DNA from: Sipunculus nudus
Taxonomy: Eukaryota > Annelida > Sipuncula > Golfingiida > Sipunculidae
Direction of reading: 5' to 3'
DNA length: 64,000 bases
NCBI GenBank assembly: GCA_026874595.1
Contig: CM049322.1
Span: 29,699,340 to 29,763,339, forward strand
Part shown: piece after piece, positions 1 to 10,904 of the stretch
Numbering within the stretch: the first letter of the stretch is position 1
How the letters are laid out: each line of letters opens with the position of its first letter
Notes under the pieces: generated by a model
Database searches by the model: none
What the model was told of the DNA's origin: nothing
The model's input: the letters and a program-made list of their open reading frames with translations, nothing else
Made by a program: the position numbers and the translations under genes

Positions 1-910
1 CTGGAACCAGTCAGCGAGGTGTGCACGCAGCCTTTGTTGTTACGTTTCGTTTGAATTACAGCTTACCGGCCGGGCATCCTATGTGCCCAAGGCCCTAAGC
101 AAACCACGTCTGGGGCAATTCTCTCTGAGCATGTGACGACTAACTTAAGGCAAGACACACGTGTTTCTACGTAATTTAAACTCAAAACTTCAAATGAATA
201 GAGCACTAAAGCAGCAAATACCTTCTCCAACTACAGATTTTCCCAGACAAGGTCCATTTCTGGCATCAAGACTGCCCTCTCCATAAATGTTTATTCAAAG
301 CCATAATTAATTTACTATGGACAACATAAAGAAATAAGACATTGAAGATACTAATAAATATTAATTTAATTACATTATGTTATTTGAGAGAAAAAAAAGT
401 CCGAGCGGATCATGATATACAAGGGAACAGGTTTATAGAGGTAGAAAAGATTGTCATGTATAATCATGAAGAAAACAAACAGAGCCTGGTTGTTGGTATA
501 ATGCTGATAATGATTTCCGGGAGTGGCAGCCAAGGGTGTACTGTGTGACGGTCTTAGTTTTTTCTTATGGATGAATTGCATGTAATCCCAACAACACTCC
601 TGCCCCTCACTTAACCCCCCCCCCCCCTCTCTCTCTCTCTCTGTCTCTCTCTCTCTCCTTTGTACATATCTTTATCAGTCAGACCGTATGATGCATTTGT
701 GCATTTGAACATAGGGGTGCCGTCGACGCTTAAGGCCAAAGGGATTGTTTCACACAAATAACTGCCTTCAGCTGCCATGGACCCCTGGTGTGCAGATTTC
801 AAACTGAAAAAAAATACTACTAAGGGACAGAGCCTTTAAATATGGACATGTTTAATCACGAGTAAACATGATGGGCATTCTGAGATCAGTCGGAGATCAT
901 CTGACTGAAA

Positions 911-970
<60 letters not shown>

Positions 971-1261
971 TAGAAACGTTTTAATGTATAACCATAATAC
1001 CCCCCCCCCCCCCCGCACCTAGGCTAAGATTGATGGGGATACTATGAAAAGTAGCTTCAGTAAATTATATGTATATATAAATAAATATAAATATATATAT
1101 AGTGTACTGTAAAAGTATCACAGCTTCTATGAACAATTATATTAAGGACATAACTAACTAAATACTTTGAGGACATTTGGTTGAAGCAGGGAAGAAAGAA
1201 GTCATAGCGGATAGACAGAATCAGTGTTGTCAAAACTTTCAGACATATGACTTAGATCAGG
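1..1261. other. Gene-free AT-rich DNA with microsatellites
   Basis: I see no coding exon here. The short open frames overlap simple repeats. Poly-C followed by (CT)n lies at about 615-657, (TA)n at about 911-970 and poly-C at about 1001-1014. This could be the 3' flank or a long 3' intron of gene A, whose last recognised exon starts at 10,599 on the minus strand. Confidence 0.6.
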
Positions 1262-1450
1262 CCCGTTTACATGTTTCATGTACATACACATTGTCTCCTG
1301 CGGAGTCGGGTATCAGATCACGTGAACAAAACAGCTGATCAATGTTTATATCTGAGCATGTAAACTTCCCGGTGTCTGCCCTTGACCCTCCAGAGATACA
1401 CAGTGATGATTACCGTCAGCAGGCGACACCTGTCGGTTAATAGATAAACA
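1262..1450. repeat. Dispersed E-box-containing repeat, copy 1
   Basis: Shares ordered blocks with 2092-2275: a 'atcacgtga.ca.aacagctgatc' word carrying a CACGTG and a CAGCTG E-box, then 'gtaaacttcccggt', 'cttgacc', 'accgtc' and 'cgacacct'. Looks like a degenerate interspersed repeat or a duplicated non-coding element; the function is unknown. Confidence 0.55.
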
Positions 1451-2091
1451 AGACTCGCACGTACTGTATAAAAGTGATGCCAAGAAAAGATTTTTTATAT
1501 TACATCTTTTAAGATCAATAATTTTGATGAATACGGGACGCAAGGACGGATATAGGTGGGAGGGGTGCAGGGGATTTCCCTTTTTCCTGCTTTAACGATC
1601 AGGAAATAGAACGAAGCCCGTTGAACAAAAACGCAAGTTATAACATCGGATTGAAATTTTCAAATGTGTCTGTCATATACCATACCATTCAAAACCGGAC
1701 TGTGTATGAAGTAAATAAACCTTTTGACCTAACAAACGGGTGGATATGATATCCAATGATAAACTAAAAAAATAAAATAGAGTTTCAATGGTTAAAGTCA
1801 TTTTGAATTATCTGACTTTGCTTTTACGAATTTCCACAATGAGTAAATCAAGAACATTTAAAAATGTCAACATGTGTATTTGTTTAATAAGACTGCTCAT
1901 CATTAAGTAAAAATGAACCAAATTAATGTTTTTTTTTATTTAATAGTAACCCCCCCCCCCCCCCACACACACACACACACACACTTCATGCCTCATCAGG
2001 TTAGGGCAGTGAACACCCGGAATATCTATCTGCATGATTATACAAACATTGTCAAATAAGTCAAATTCTCGCCATAGAGCAATAGATAAGT
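1451..2091. other. No gene seen
   Basis: AT-rich sequence between two repeat copies, with poly-C followed by (CA)n at about 1951-1984. No exon or RNA gene recognised. Confidence 0.55.
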
Positions 2092-2275
2092 TCTGTTTAC
2101 CTGCGTTGTGCACATAGATATAAACATCAGACTCGCGTGTGAGATCACGTGAGCATAACAGCTGATCTATGTTTACATCTGAGCAAGTAAACTTCCCGGT
2201 CTCTATTCTTGACCTTCACGGTGTTAACAGTAAAAACTACCGTCGGCACGCGACACCTTTCGATAATTTGATAAA
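2092..2275. repeat. Dispersed E-box-containing repeat, copy 2
   Basis: Mirrors copy 1 block by block: 'gatcacgtgagcataacag', 'ctgatctatgtttacatctg', 'gtaaacttcccggt', 'accgtcggca' and 'cgacacct'. Same orientation, about 830 bp downstream. Confidence 0.55.
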
Positions 2276-2613
2276 CGCTTTGTAAGAATACTTTCAAAAT
2301 TGTAGACAGAGTTTATCTCGAATTCGTTTGGCTGACCTCTTTAACCCGGGATGTGAATTTTTTCCAGGGATTAATTCCTTTCGTGTAAACGGTAAATCCT
2401 CCCTTCCGAAAATTCTAGATTCACCGCTGAACCCTATATATATATATTGATTGCGGTCTGCTTTAAATCAGTTTACAAGCATTCTCCAGGTTGAAATTGA
2501 TTCTGGTAATCTCTGGATGTAAATTTGAGGCAAAAATCTGTTCATTCCAGATAAGGATGCGACAAAATTTATCCTATTAGCTTGCTTGTCTGGAATTTCA
2601 GTTTTTTACTCAC

Positions 2614-2654
<41 letters not shown>

Positions 2655-2665
2655 CTTGTGTGTGT

Positions 2666-2714
<49 letters not shown>

Positions 2715-3194
2715 TGATCTGTTTTTATCTCTAATAATTTTAGTATTTTAAAAGCACGAAGTATGTTATGCTTAATTATATTTATTATTATTATTAGTAG
2801 TAGTAGTAGTGGTAGTAGTAGTAGTAGTGTTACTCATATTACTAGTATTACTATTAGTACGAGTAGGCCTACCAGTAGCAGTAGTATGATATTTTCTCTT
2901 TTTTATTTTTGATAAAATTATTATTATTTTATTATTTTTCCTATCATTATTTCTTGTTGCTGCTATAATTCTTGTTGTGGATGTTTTTGGTGTTATTATT
3001 GAACTAATTTAGATTTATTATCTGTCTTCAGATTTAAAACCTTAATTGTGCCATGGCCAACATCTTCAATTTATTGTTCAAGCCATGCCCTTATTCATAC
3101 ATCTCAAAATTCTTCAGTGAATTCTCACTTTGAATGACATTTTGACACGAATAAACGTCCCTTTACTTAGACAATGTTTTCTGTCTTGAGTCGA
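2276..3194. other. Simple-repeat-rich DNA without a gene
   Basis: Contains two (TA)n tracts (about 2619-2652 and 2667-2712) and a TTA/TAG trinucleotide tract (about 2778-2829). The rest is AT-rich, with no exon that I can support. Confidence 0.6.
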
Positions 3195-3425
3195 GGTCGG
3201 GCATAACGTGACCTTCATGCATGCACCACGGTAACGTCATTATGTGCATGTCAAGCACAGCTTTTATTACAACGGAGTCGTGACAGACGTTTACAGAACA
3301 CGTGATACATGTTTACAAAAACTCCGTAAAACTTCCTTGTTGCTGAACTATGTTGACCTCAGAACCACGGATTAAGCGTACTGTAAGGTGCTGTCCCCTG
3401 GTGGTACCTTTCTTTATCATTTGTT
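3195..3425. repeat. Dispersed E-box-containing repeat, copy 3 (diverged)
   Basis: Carries 'cgtgacaga', 'acacgtgat', 'aaaacttcc', 'tgacctcag', 'gcgta' and 'aggtgctg.c.cctggtg.' in the same order as 6125-6375, and weaker similarity to copies 1 and 2 (CACGTG, aacttcc, tgacc). Confidence 0.4.
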
Positions 3426-3647
3426 CCTTTGTTGGTCTGTATTTGGTGTCTCATCAAGTACGGGATGGGTATTTTTAATTATTTAGAGTATTCTTCTCTT
3501 AGGGTATGACAAACTTCATAAGGCCCCTCCAAATCCCTGCCACTGAAATAGATTAATTGTTATCTTGATATACCCTCCATGTTGGTGATGTTTACAGATT
3601 GCATGTTTGTTTGTTAGATAGCAGGCCTCGGAATATGCAAAATACTG

Positions 3648-3863
3648 ATGACTCTTATGAGTGGGACATCCAAAAAGATAAAATGGGGGGGGGGGGGTCT
3701 GGAAAAAGTAGCGGATCCACTTGGATGGGTTTCCTTTAGCACAGGTACGCGCTCTACTCAGGCTTCTATCGTGTTATTATTTTCGGGCAACAACAACTCT
3801 GTCTGTCTGTGTCTCTCTCGCTCTCTCTCTCTCTCTCTTTCTCTCCCTCTCTCCCTTCCTTCC

Positions 3864-3924
<61 letters not shown>

Positions 3925-3925
3925 T
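3648..3925. repeat. Poly-G, (CT)n and (CA)n compound microsatellite
   Basis: Poly-G at about 3685-3697, CT-rich tract at about 3808-3889, then (CA)n to about 3921. Open frames here encode SLSLSL/HTHTHT and are repeat artefacts. Confidence 0.9.
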
Positions 3926-4309
3926 TCTCTCAATCTGATCAAATGTGCAGTTTTATCATAATTTAAAGTTTTTTTTTATATATGTTAAAATTTTTAATAT
4001 TTTACATTGGAATACCATTGCAATCACCATGGCAATCAATATATCTTATGAAAAGGAAGAGGATGTATTATGTATGATGATAAGATAGGCGGCGTCAGAT
4101 AATTAACTCTAACTCATACTTTCGGTTTTATCCTGATTAGATAACGTAGTTACCACGACCAGGAGCTGGCGGGGATGTTTATGAACATATTTATAATCTT
4201 GATTGTATGGCTAAAAACAATATATTGTATTGGAATATTGTATATGACAATGAAATATTGATCCTGAGTATTTGTTACATAAAATAAACTCAAACAATAT
4301 ATATATATT
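3926..4309. other. No gene seen
   Basis: AT-rich spacer between a microsatellite and the minisatellite. The minus-strand frame here is low-complexity and hydrophobic by composition only. Confidence 0.5.
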
Positions 4310-4796
4310 ATAATATATGATGATTGTATCATTATACATGTATATGATAATATATGATGATTATATCATCATACATGTATATGATAATATATGATAATTG
4401 TATCATGATACATATATATGATAATATATGATAATTGAATCATTATACATGTTTATGATAATATATGATAATTGAATCATTATACATGTATATGATAATA
4501 TATGATAATTGAATCATTATACATGTATATGATAATATATGATGATTGTTTCATTATACATGTATATGATAATATATGATGATTGTATCATTATACATGT
4601 ATATGATAATATATGATGATTGTATCATCATACATGTATATGATAATATATGATAATTGTATCATCATACATGTATATGATAATATATGATAATTGTATC
4701 ATTATACATGTATATGATAATATGTGATAATTGTATCATTATACATGTATATGATAATTTATGATAATTGTATCATTATACGTGTATATGTTAATA
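4310..4796. repeat. 37-bp minisatellite, about 13 units
   Basis: The unit begins tatacatgtatatgataat and continues with atatgataattgtatcat, giving 37 bp. It repeats about 13 times with point variants (gatgattg/gataattg, cattat/catcat). Each unit contains the self-complementary word atacatgtat. Almost no G or C. Confidence 0.9.
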
Positions 4797-4938
4797 TTAG
4801 ATAATGCACCCTCTTTTAGATATTACATAAATAATGATACAGGAGCCGAGATATGTTGTTGATTTGTTTTGATGTTTCAGGCCACGTGACAGGAATGTAG
4901 ATTTATATATCACGGATCACCAGGTGAGGGGACTGCAT

Positions 4939-4992
<54 letters not shown>

Positions 4993-6124
4993 GAGTAAAA
5001 GTTCAAAAGGTTTACGGGTCAGGATCTGTATTATGTAATACATTAAATGACCTACACGTGTCTTGGGGCTAGCGCCATTATAATTTAAAAAATATAATTA
5101 AAATCAACATTTTTTATAGGTACTCTCGTTAGAATAACCAAGATATGTCTTAGCCACCATTTAATATTTGTCAACTATGCAAAATCGATTTGCTTACGAA
5201 TACTTGTTTCATTCCTCACCATTCCTTCACGTGAAGACAGCGTGTTGAATATTTAAAATAATTTTATCTACATTGAATTTATAACAATGTCTCATTAAAT
5301 CAATAGTTCATTTCCACGACTGTCATATTAAAGAATAATGCTGAGATATCATAGAGAAAAAATAAAAGTGTAACAGTCTTGCATTTAAACTACCATCCAA
5401 TGTTAAGAGAAAGTTTCTATATTTTCTATGGATACGTTATATCTTCTTTCAGAAATATGATACACTGATTATGATATATTTCCTAACAAGACATGTTGAC
5501 GGGAACATCAGTACTCTGTCGGGCAGTTTGTTTTGCAACGTAATGTAAATATCTCCCACTGAGGAAAATAAAACAAGAGGCAGGGCGACACCGTCAGCCA
5601 CCGCCCCCTAGTGGCCTAAATGAGCCCTTCATGTGAATATATCCTACTGGGTTTATAAACGGTGCTAGTGAATATAATGCACCCCTTTTTATTCAACGAA
5701 AAATGTATGCTTGCGAGTGTATGTGTAAATTTAAGTAAGGGAATGGGTTGAGAGGTTGTCTGCTCTAAATTGACTATTTCGTAGTAAAAGGAAAGTTATT
5801 TGAGAAGGAAAGATATTATGATATTTCCCCCTGGTTCGTTGGTTTGTTTTCTTTTGAGGTGTTGATAAATTTAAGTATAGAATACAGATTTCTAGTTAGT
5901 ACTATTATTATTATTATAAAATTCCACATACATTTTGTGGCATATTATATGACAGTTTTACACAATGCATTGAGTCATTTTTTTAAATAAAAGAACTGGT
6001 TTGTTTTAAGCTTATTTTATAATGTCTCAGCGTTAGACGACTTCGTGCATTGCCACAAGTTGACAAGTATATACAGGGCGTATTCAACACTTTATCTTGA
6101 GACGACAAGTTTATTTGCAGCGAT
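4797..6124. other. No gene seen; one (TA)n tract
   Basis: (TA)n at about 4943-4989. Otherwise AT-rich sequence with no exon or RNA gene recognised. A short GC-richer stretch at about 5575-5620 shows no open frame of note. Confidence 0.55.
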
Positions 6125-6380
6125 GTCTGGGGTGTCGTGACTTACATGTAAACACCATGCTAACGGCTTTGCGTACATATCAACTTTGGCCCTGTGATAC
6201 TTGAATCGTGACAGATCACATCAATATAAAATATTTATCTGTGCTGACACAAGCTCTACAAAACTTCCTGGTCGCTGAACCGGTCTGGCCTCAGTGAAGA
6301 GAAACGGGCGTAACGCGAGGTGCTGCCACCTGGTGTCACCCTTCTCTGTCATTTTTCCCTCTGTATGTCTTTACGCTGAA
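6125..6380. repeat. Dispersed E-box-region repeat, copy 4 (diverged)
   Basis: Matches 3195-3425 in block order: 'tcgtgacagat', 'acaaaacttcctggtcgctg', 'ggcctcag', 'gcgtaacgcgaggtgctgcc' and 'acctggtgtcacc'. The E-boxes of copies 1 and 2 have decayed here. Confidence 0.4.
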
Positions 6381-8900
6381 CATTACGACACGTGAGGGAT
6401 GTTTTTTTTATTAAAATAAATGAGGACATTCAACGATTTGAACAGTACATAGTTGAGCAATGAAGAGTTGATAATGAAGAAGACCTGGCAAAACTGGCAA
6501 TGAAGTGGTCAATATGCTCCCTCAATGTTCCTCAAGTTAACCCCACCCCCCCGGTAAAAGATTTTTTTTCAGCCGTGATTATTTGTTTGTTTGAAATCTG
6601 GCAAGAAATAGTCGATTTACGAAAAAAAAAACACTAAACTAAATAGAATGGTGATCGATTATAATATATTGGGAAGGGAATGCGAATGAAGGGAAGTCCT
6701 GTGGAATCGATATGTCTTGATTTACGTTCTCTCCTTTGTTACGTAACACTTTTTTTATCTCTTCAAGTAAAAATCAATTATATTGAAGGATATCACGTAT
6801 ATAAAGTAGCTTTCTCTCCAGTGTAGTACTCTCTCCAAGCTCGATGTCAGTGCGTGAGCGTAATATCAAAACAATATAATTGTACAAGTATATCTGTCGA
6901 ATTAAAGAAGGAAAGAGTAATGTGGAAAGGGTTACATAAATGACAGCGATCCGCTTGGTTTAGTGCGAATGGTATGGTATTTATTGTCCGTTATAGCACT
7001 TATCCGATTTTTAGGAATACATGTATTTTAATGGTGGAATATCTTATATATAGGAATTTACCACTGCATTGAAAAGTTCGATGTTGACCTTGTAACACAA
7101 TTAAGGTATTTATATTTATTATGAAAACACACTAGAACATCTAAATATTTCATTACAGGAAACAGGATACATTTTAATTATCGTCATCGTATTTCGACAA
7201 GGTATGTACTTCAGGTCAGATGATTTCCGCTGATAAGTTTTACTTTCGCCACTCTGTTAAAGTGTTCTCTGTTTGCACAGACTCATACTTACACTTTCAG
7301 CTTCGGCATCAGATAGCACAATAACCATGACATCGATCGTTATATGTAATCTAGTTATGGCCTGAAAACCATGAGGCACTTTGACAATGTAATATTGTAC
7401 ATTGAACATTTGTTAATATGTATGTGTATATGTATATATATGTGTGTGTGTGTATATATATATATTTATATATATATGTTTTTGTGTGTTTGTGCGTGTC
7501 CATATATATACACTACAAAGTTGAATAATAAAAACAGATATGTATAGAAAATGACAAATTATGCAACCAAACGTAAGAAACACTAAAGAGAAATACAAAT
7601 TGCCACGGCGAAAGCCCATAGTAATATATATGTGTGTGTGTATGTGCGTGTCCCTATATGTATATATAAATTTATATATATATATATATATATATACTAA
7701 AACGTTGAATTAAAATAAGATATTAACTATAGAAAATGACGGGAATGGCTTTGAGTGCATGTATAACTTTGATCCGACTCTATTAACTCACTTTTTCCTG
7801 TACATGATAATTCAATAAAGGTTGCCTTCAAGACATTCGTTGCTTAAACATTTACCACAGTTATAATTATTATATGCAAATTAGTGTTTATGGTTACGAC
7901 TCAGGTAAACACAAAAAGAAACACATAAAAGGATTTGAATAATATCTTATTGATATTCTTTGATAATGCATAGCAGGGGCGCCATCTTTCGGCCACTAAC
8001 AGTAATATCAACATCAATGTGTACATTTTTAGCCAAGCTGACAGAAGGTCATCTCAGCTATAGCAATTACCCTTGGTTTGATGTGAGTCCATTCGGCCGT
8101 CCGTGATCAGGGCGTAACCGTTAAACTTATAATCTTCTAAATTAAAGGGACTCATTCAATCAGCCAAACAGCACCGACCCCAAGCGTGCGTCCGTTTTGT
8201 TTATTGTCACGTGTTGAGAAAATTTTGGGCCCGGCAAAATGGCCGCTGATTGTAATCCACACACGTCCAACAATGACATCTGGCGGCATATCAGACAAAC
8301 CAGAGTTTCACAATTGACATATTCTCTCACTAAATACAGCTACTGGCCTTATATTTTAGGCCCATCTGAAACGTCATCTCTCGTCACATGGTTTTCTTGT
8401 TTGTCAACATGGGCACGTGAGTTGTGTTGACTAACAGCTTGTTGATATACAAGCTTAGACCTGTGGCAGTTATAAAAAAAACCCGTCTATTTAGTATCAT
8501 AAAACTTTTTCTAGGAGTAAGCCATACATCCAATAAATACGTAAATTTCTGCACTGTGAGGGTCACACTCTTTCGTGCCGAACACATATGATGTGTTTAT
8601 TTATAGAACAAAATAGTGTACCTCTTTAACATTTTTAAGACAATTAGCACGCATATTTTGCATTTTCCTGTATTTCCCGATTAACGAGTTGAAAATACAC
8701 CTTTAACAGATGGTCATCATAATCATAATTATTTGATTGTTATCTTTATATTGAATGCAATAACACGTGAATGCTGTATTTAGACAGGAGATGAGGTGAC
8801 CAACACTAACTTTTTGTATGTGTCACCCAAGTAATTAATTTCCTTTTCGCAATTCACCCTCTTCAGATTTGTACTCATATCATGTGATTTATATAGCTGC
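6381..8900. other. No convincing gene; TA/TG microsatellites
   Basis: TA/TG mixed microsatellites lie at about 7415-7485 and 7624-7695. Open frames of 60-68 codons show no domain. A minus-strand frame at 7413-7619 is hydrophobic enough to resemble a membrane segment but has no splice context linking it to gene A. Confidence 0.5.
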
Positions 8901-8945
8901 TGTCATTGGTCAATAAGAAACTCGTGATCTTGGCTAGTCCTGAAA

Positions 8946-9165
8946 CCCCCGCATACAGAGCGTACCGGACCGGACCGGACTACTCAGGACCAGTCCTGCA
9001 TTATCAAAACATTTTGATATGGTCAGGATTGCTCAGGGCTGGGTCCGGAGCAGCCCTGGAATAGCACTCCGATCCGCTATGTGCCGCATACAGAGCGGAC
9101 CGGACCGGATACTTGTGCGGTCCAGTCTCCTCTCGTCTCGTCCGCTCTGTGTGCGGCCTACTTAA
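8946..9165. repeat. GC-rich hairpin-forming patch (CGGACCGGAC words)
   Basis: The motif gcatacagagcg(t/g)accggaccgga occurs at about 8951 and 9086. The second copy heads an inverted repeat: gccgcatacagagcggac (9083-9100) pairs with 9140-9157 with one mismatch over 18 bp around a 39-nt loop. It is markedly more GC-rich than its surroundings and is probably a transposon terminus or MITE remnant. Confidence 0.6.
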
Positions 9166-9829
9166 TTATGCAAATAAAATACGCAAACGAAAACAAAACG
9201 ATTCTAGATGGGAGCACACGTGTCAATTTTGGAGCGCCAAATCAGAGCGGAAGCAGGTAAACCGTTGTTGAGAAGAAAACTCAACCGCCTGTCAATAATA
9301 CAGTTAAAAACAAAACAGAAAAATAATATCAAGAATAACAAGGATAATTTATATCGGCTTGAAAAATCATATTTTATTTTAATAAAAATTGAAATGCGGT
9401 CTCATGGTCTATCACTTCTATTAACATCCAGAAAATCATACATCACATGCAGAAATTGAACAGAATGGCAGTAACATACAATATTGGAGAACAACTGTGT
9501 CAAGGCAGAGTCAAATTATTGCTGTCCTCTCATTCATGTGCTGTACATCAAGAATCACCTATCTCATTATAAAAAAAACAATCTCAACAACACATATAGA
9601 ACAGGGGAAAAAATTATGTTAAAAACCTCAATTCTACTTACCCTTACCATTTCCGAGGAGTCCCGATGGTGAGGTAGATTTAAAGGATTTACCCAGGATA
9701 GCACTCTTTAATTTCAAAAGGCCACGCAAAATATGACAAATTGCAGTTTAACTGTGATTTAAAATGATGTTTGCCGAACGTAAAAACTAATGAACTGGTA
9801 CCATTACATAAAAATCCAACCAGCCTTTC
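9166..9829. other. No gene seen
   Basis: AT-rich. Two open frames of 62-83 codons have lysine- and asparagine-rich composition with no recognisable domain or splice sites. Confidence 0.45.
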
Positions 9830-10585
9830 CTGTCAAGTTAGAAGATTCTGGGTCCAATGGTTATGATTTGTCCCTATGTTGGTATTAAATTTCAATTATT
9901 CAGGGGGTGCTTATAAGTCCCACAGCACAGAGAATATGTTTAACAGAGACCTATTTTCATGTATTTATGGAGACATTTCATGGACCTCCCTGGATTTTAA
10001 GTTAGAAGATTCTAGGTCCAATGGTTATGATTTGTACCATGCTTTGGTATCAAATTTTCAATTATTCCTGGGGGGGGGGGGTTATAAGCCCCGTAGCTCA
10101 GAGAAAACGAGAAACAGAGACCTTATTTCAGGTTTCCAAGGAAATTCTTCACGGACCTCCCTGGATGTCTTAAAATAATCTTTAAAGGTCTTAAAATAGA
10201 GAGAAAAAAATTGCTTAAAATTCTATAATATCCAGGTGGCGCCACCAGTCTGCAGGACCTGATGAAACACTCCATGATGAATATGCATGGAAAGAATCAT
10301 AGTGATCAATGCATTAGTTGTTCAGATACTGGAGCTTTTGTATCAAATTTCCATTATTCTGGGGGTACTTCGAAGCCCCATAGCTCAGAGGTTTTGGGTA
10401 ACAGGAACTTAATTTTAGGTTTCCGAGGATATTTTTAAAAACTTGTCTGGATATCAAGTTAGAAGATTCCTGGACCAGTGGTTACGATTTGTGCCTGGTT
10501 AACGGACAGACAGACGGACGGACGACGGACAAAGCGTGATCGCTATAGCTCAGATGACTTTTAGTCAGCTGAGCTAAAATAAAAT
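9830..10585. repeat. Degenerate 165-bp-period repeat with bivalve-type tail
   Basis: The word 'aagttagaagattc' recurs at about 9835, 9999 and 10,456, each followed by variants of 'ggtccaatggttatgatttg' and 'tcaattattc.gggg'. It ends in 'gacggacggacgacggac', then 'aaagcgtgatcgctatagctc' interrupted by a few bases, and 'cagctgagctaaaat'. I recognise this ending from interspersed repeats in bivalve introns. It abuts the FN3 exon of gene A. Confidence 0.65.
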
Positions 10586-10598
10586 GTTGACACTATAC

Positions 10599-10904
10599 CT
10601 AGTGTACTGATCTGTACAATATTTGATGTAGCTGTGGATCCCCCGTTATGTTCATTGTGAGCTTCCACCTTGAACTCGTATGCTGTTCCCGGTGTTAATG
10701 GCGTGATTCTGATCCGGTGAGGGATGTCCAGACCGTGATCTTTGATTCCTGACCTGAACACAATATAATCTTGTCCAACTTGTCTGTAGTGAACACTGAA
10801 TGTTTGTGGGTATCCTCCATCATAATTTGATCGCCACCATATCTCCATTGACACAGGGGTTGCAAAACTGCGTCCACTATCAATGAAAGGTGGCCCTGGC
10901 CCAT
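10599..10904 (-). CDS. Gene A exon: fibronectin type III domain
   Basis: A 306-nt phase 1-1 exon between acceptor 'attttgtag' and donor 'gtatag'. It encodes one FN3 domain: a proline-rich A strand ([11 protein letters not shown]), tryptophan in the B strand (MEIWW), a C strand with FSVHYRQVG, '[19 protein letters not shown]' with the conserved Leu and Tyr of the E-F region, and a G strand NIVQIST. It follows the Ig domains, as in nephrin. It is the last recognisable coding exon of the gene, and the degenerate repeat begins only a few bases downstream. Confidence 0.85.

Noticed and set aside
3648-3966. Plus-strand frames with SLSLSL and HTHTHT runs
   Set aside because: Direct translation of the CT and CA microsatellite.
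7413-7619. Transmembrane exon of gene A
   Set aside because: The minus-strand frame is hydrophobic, but it comes partly from TA/TG microsatellite and has no phase-1 acceptor that I can point to.
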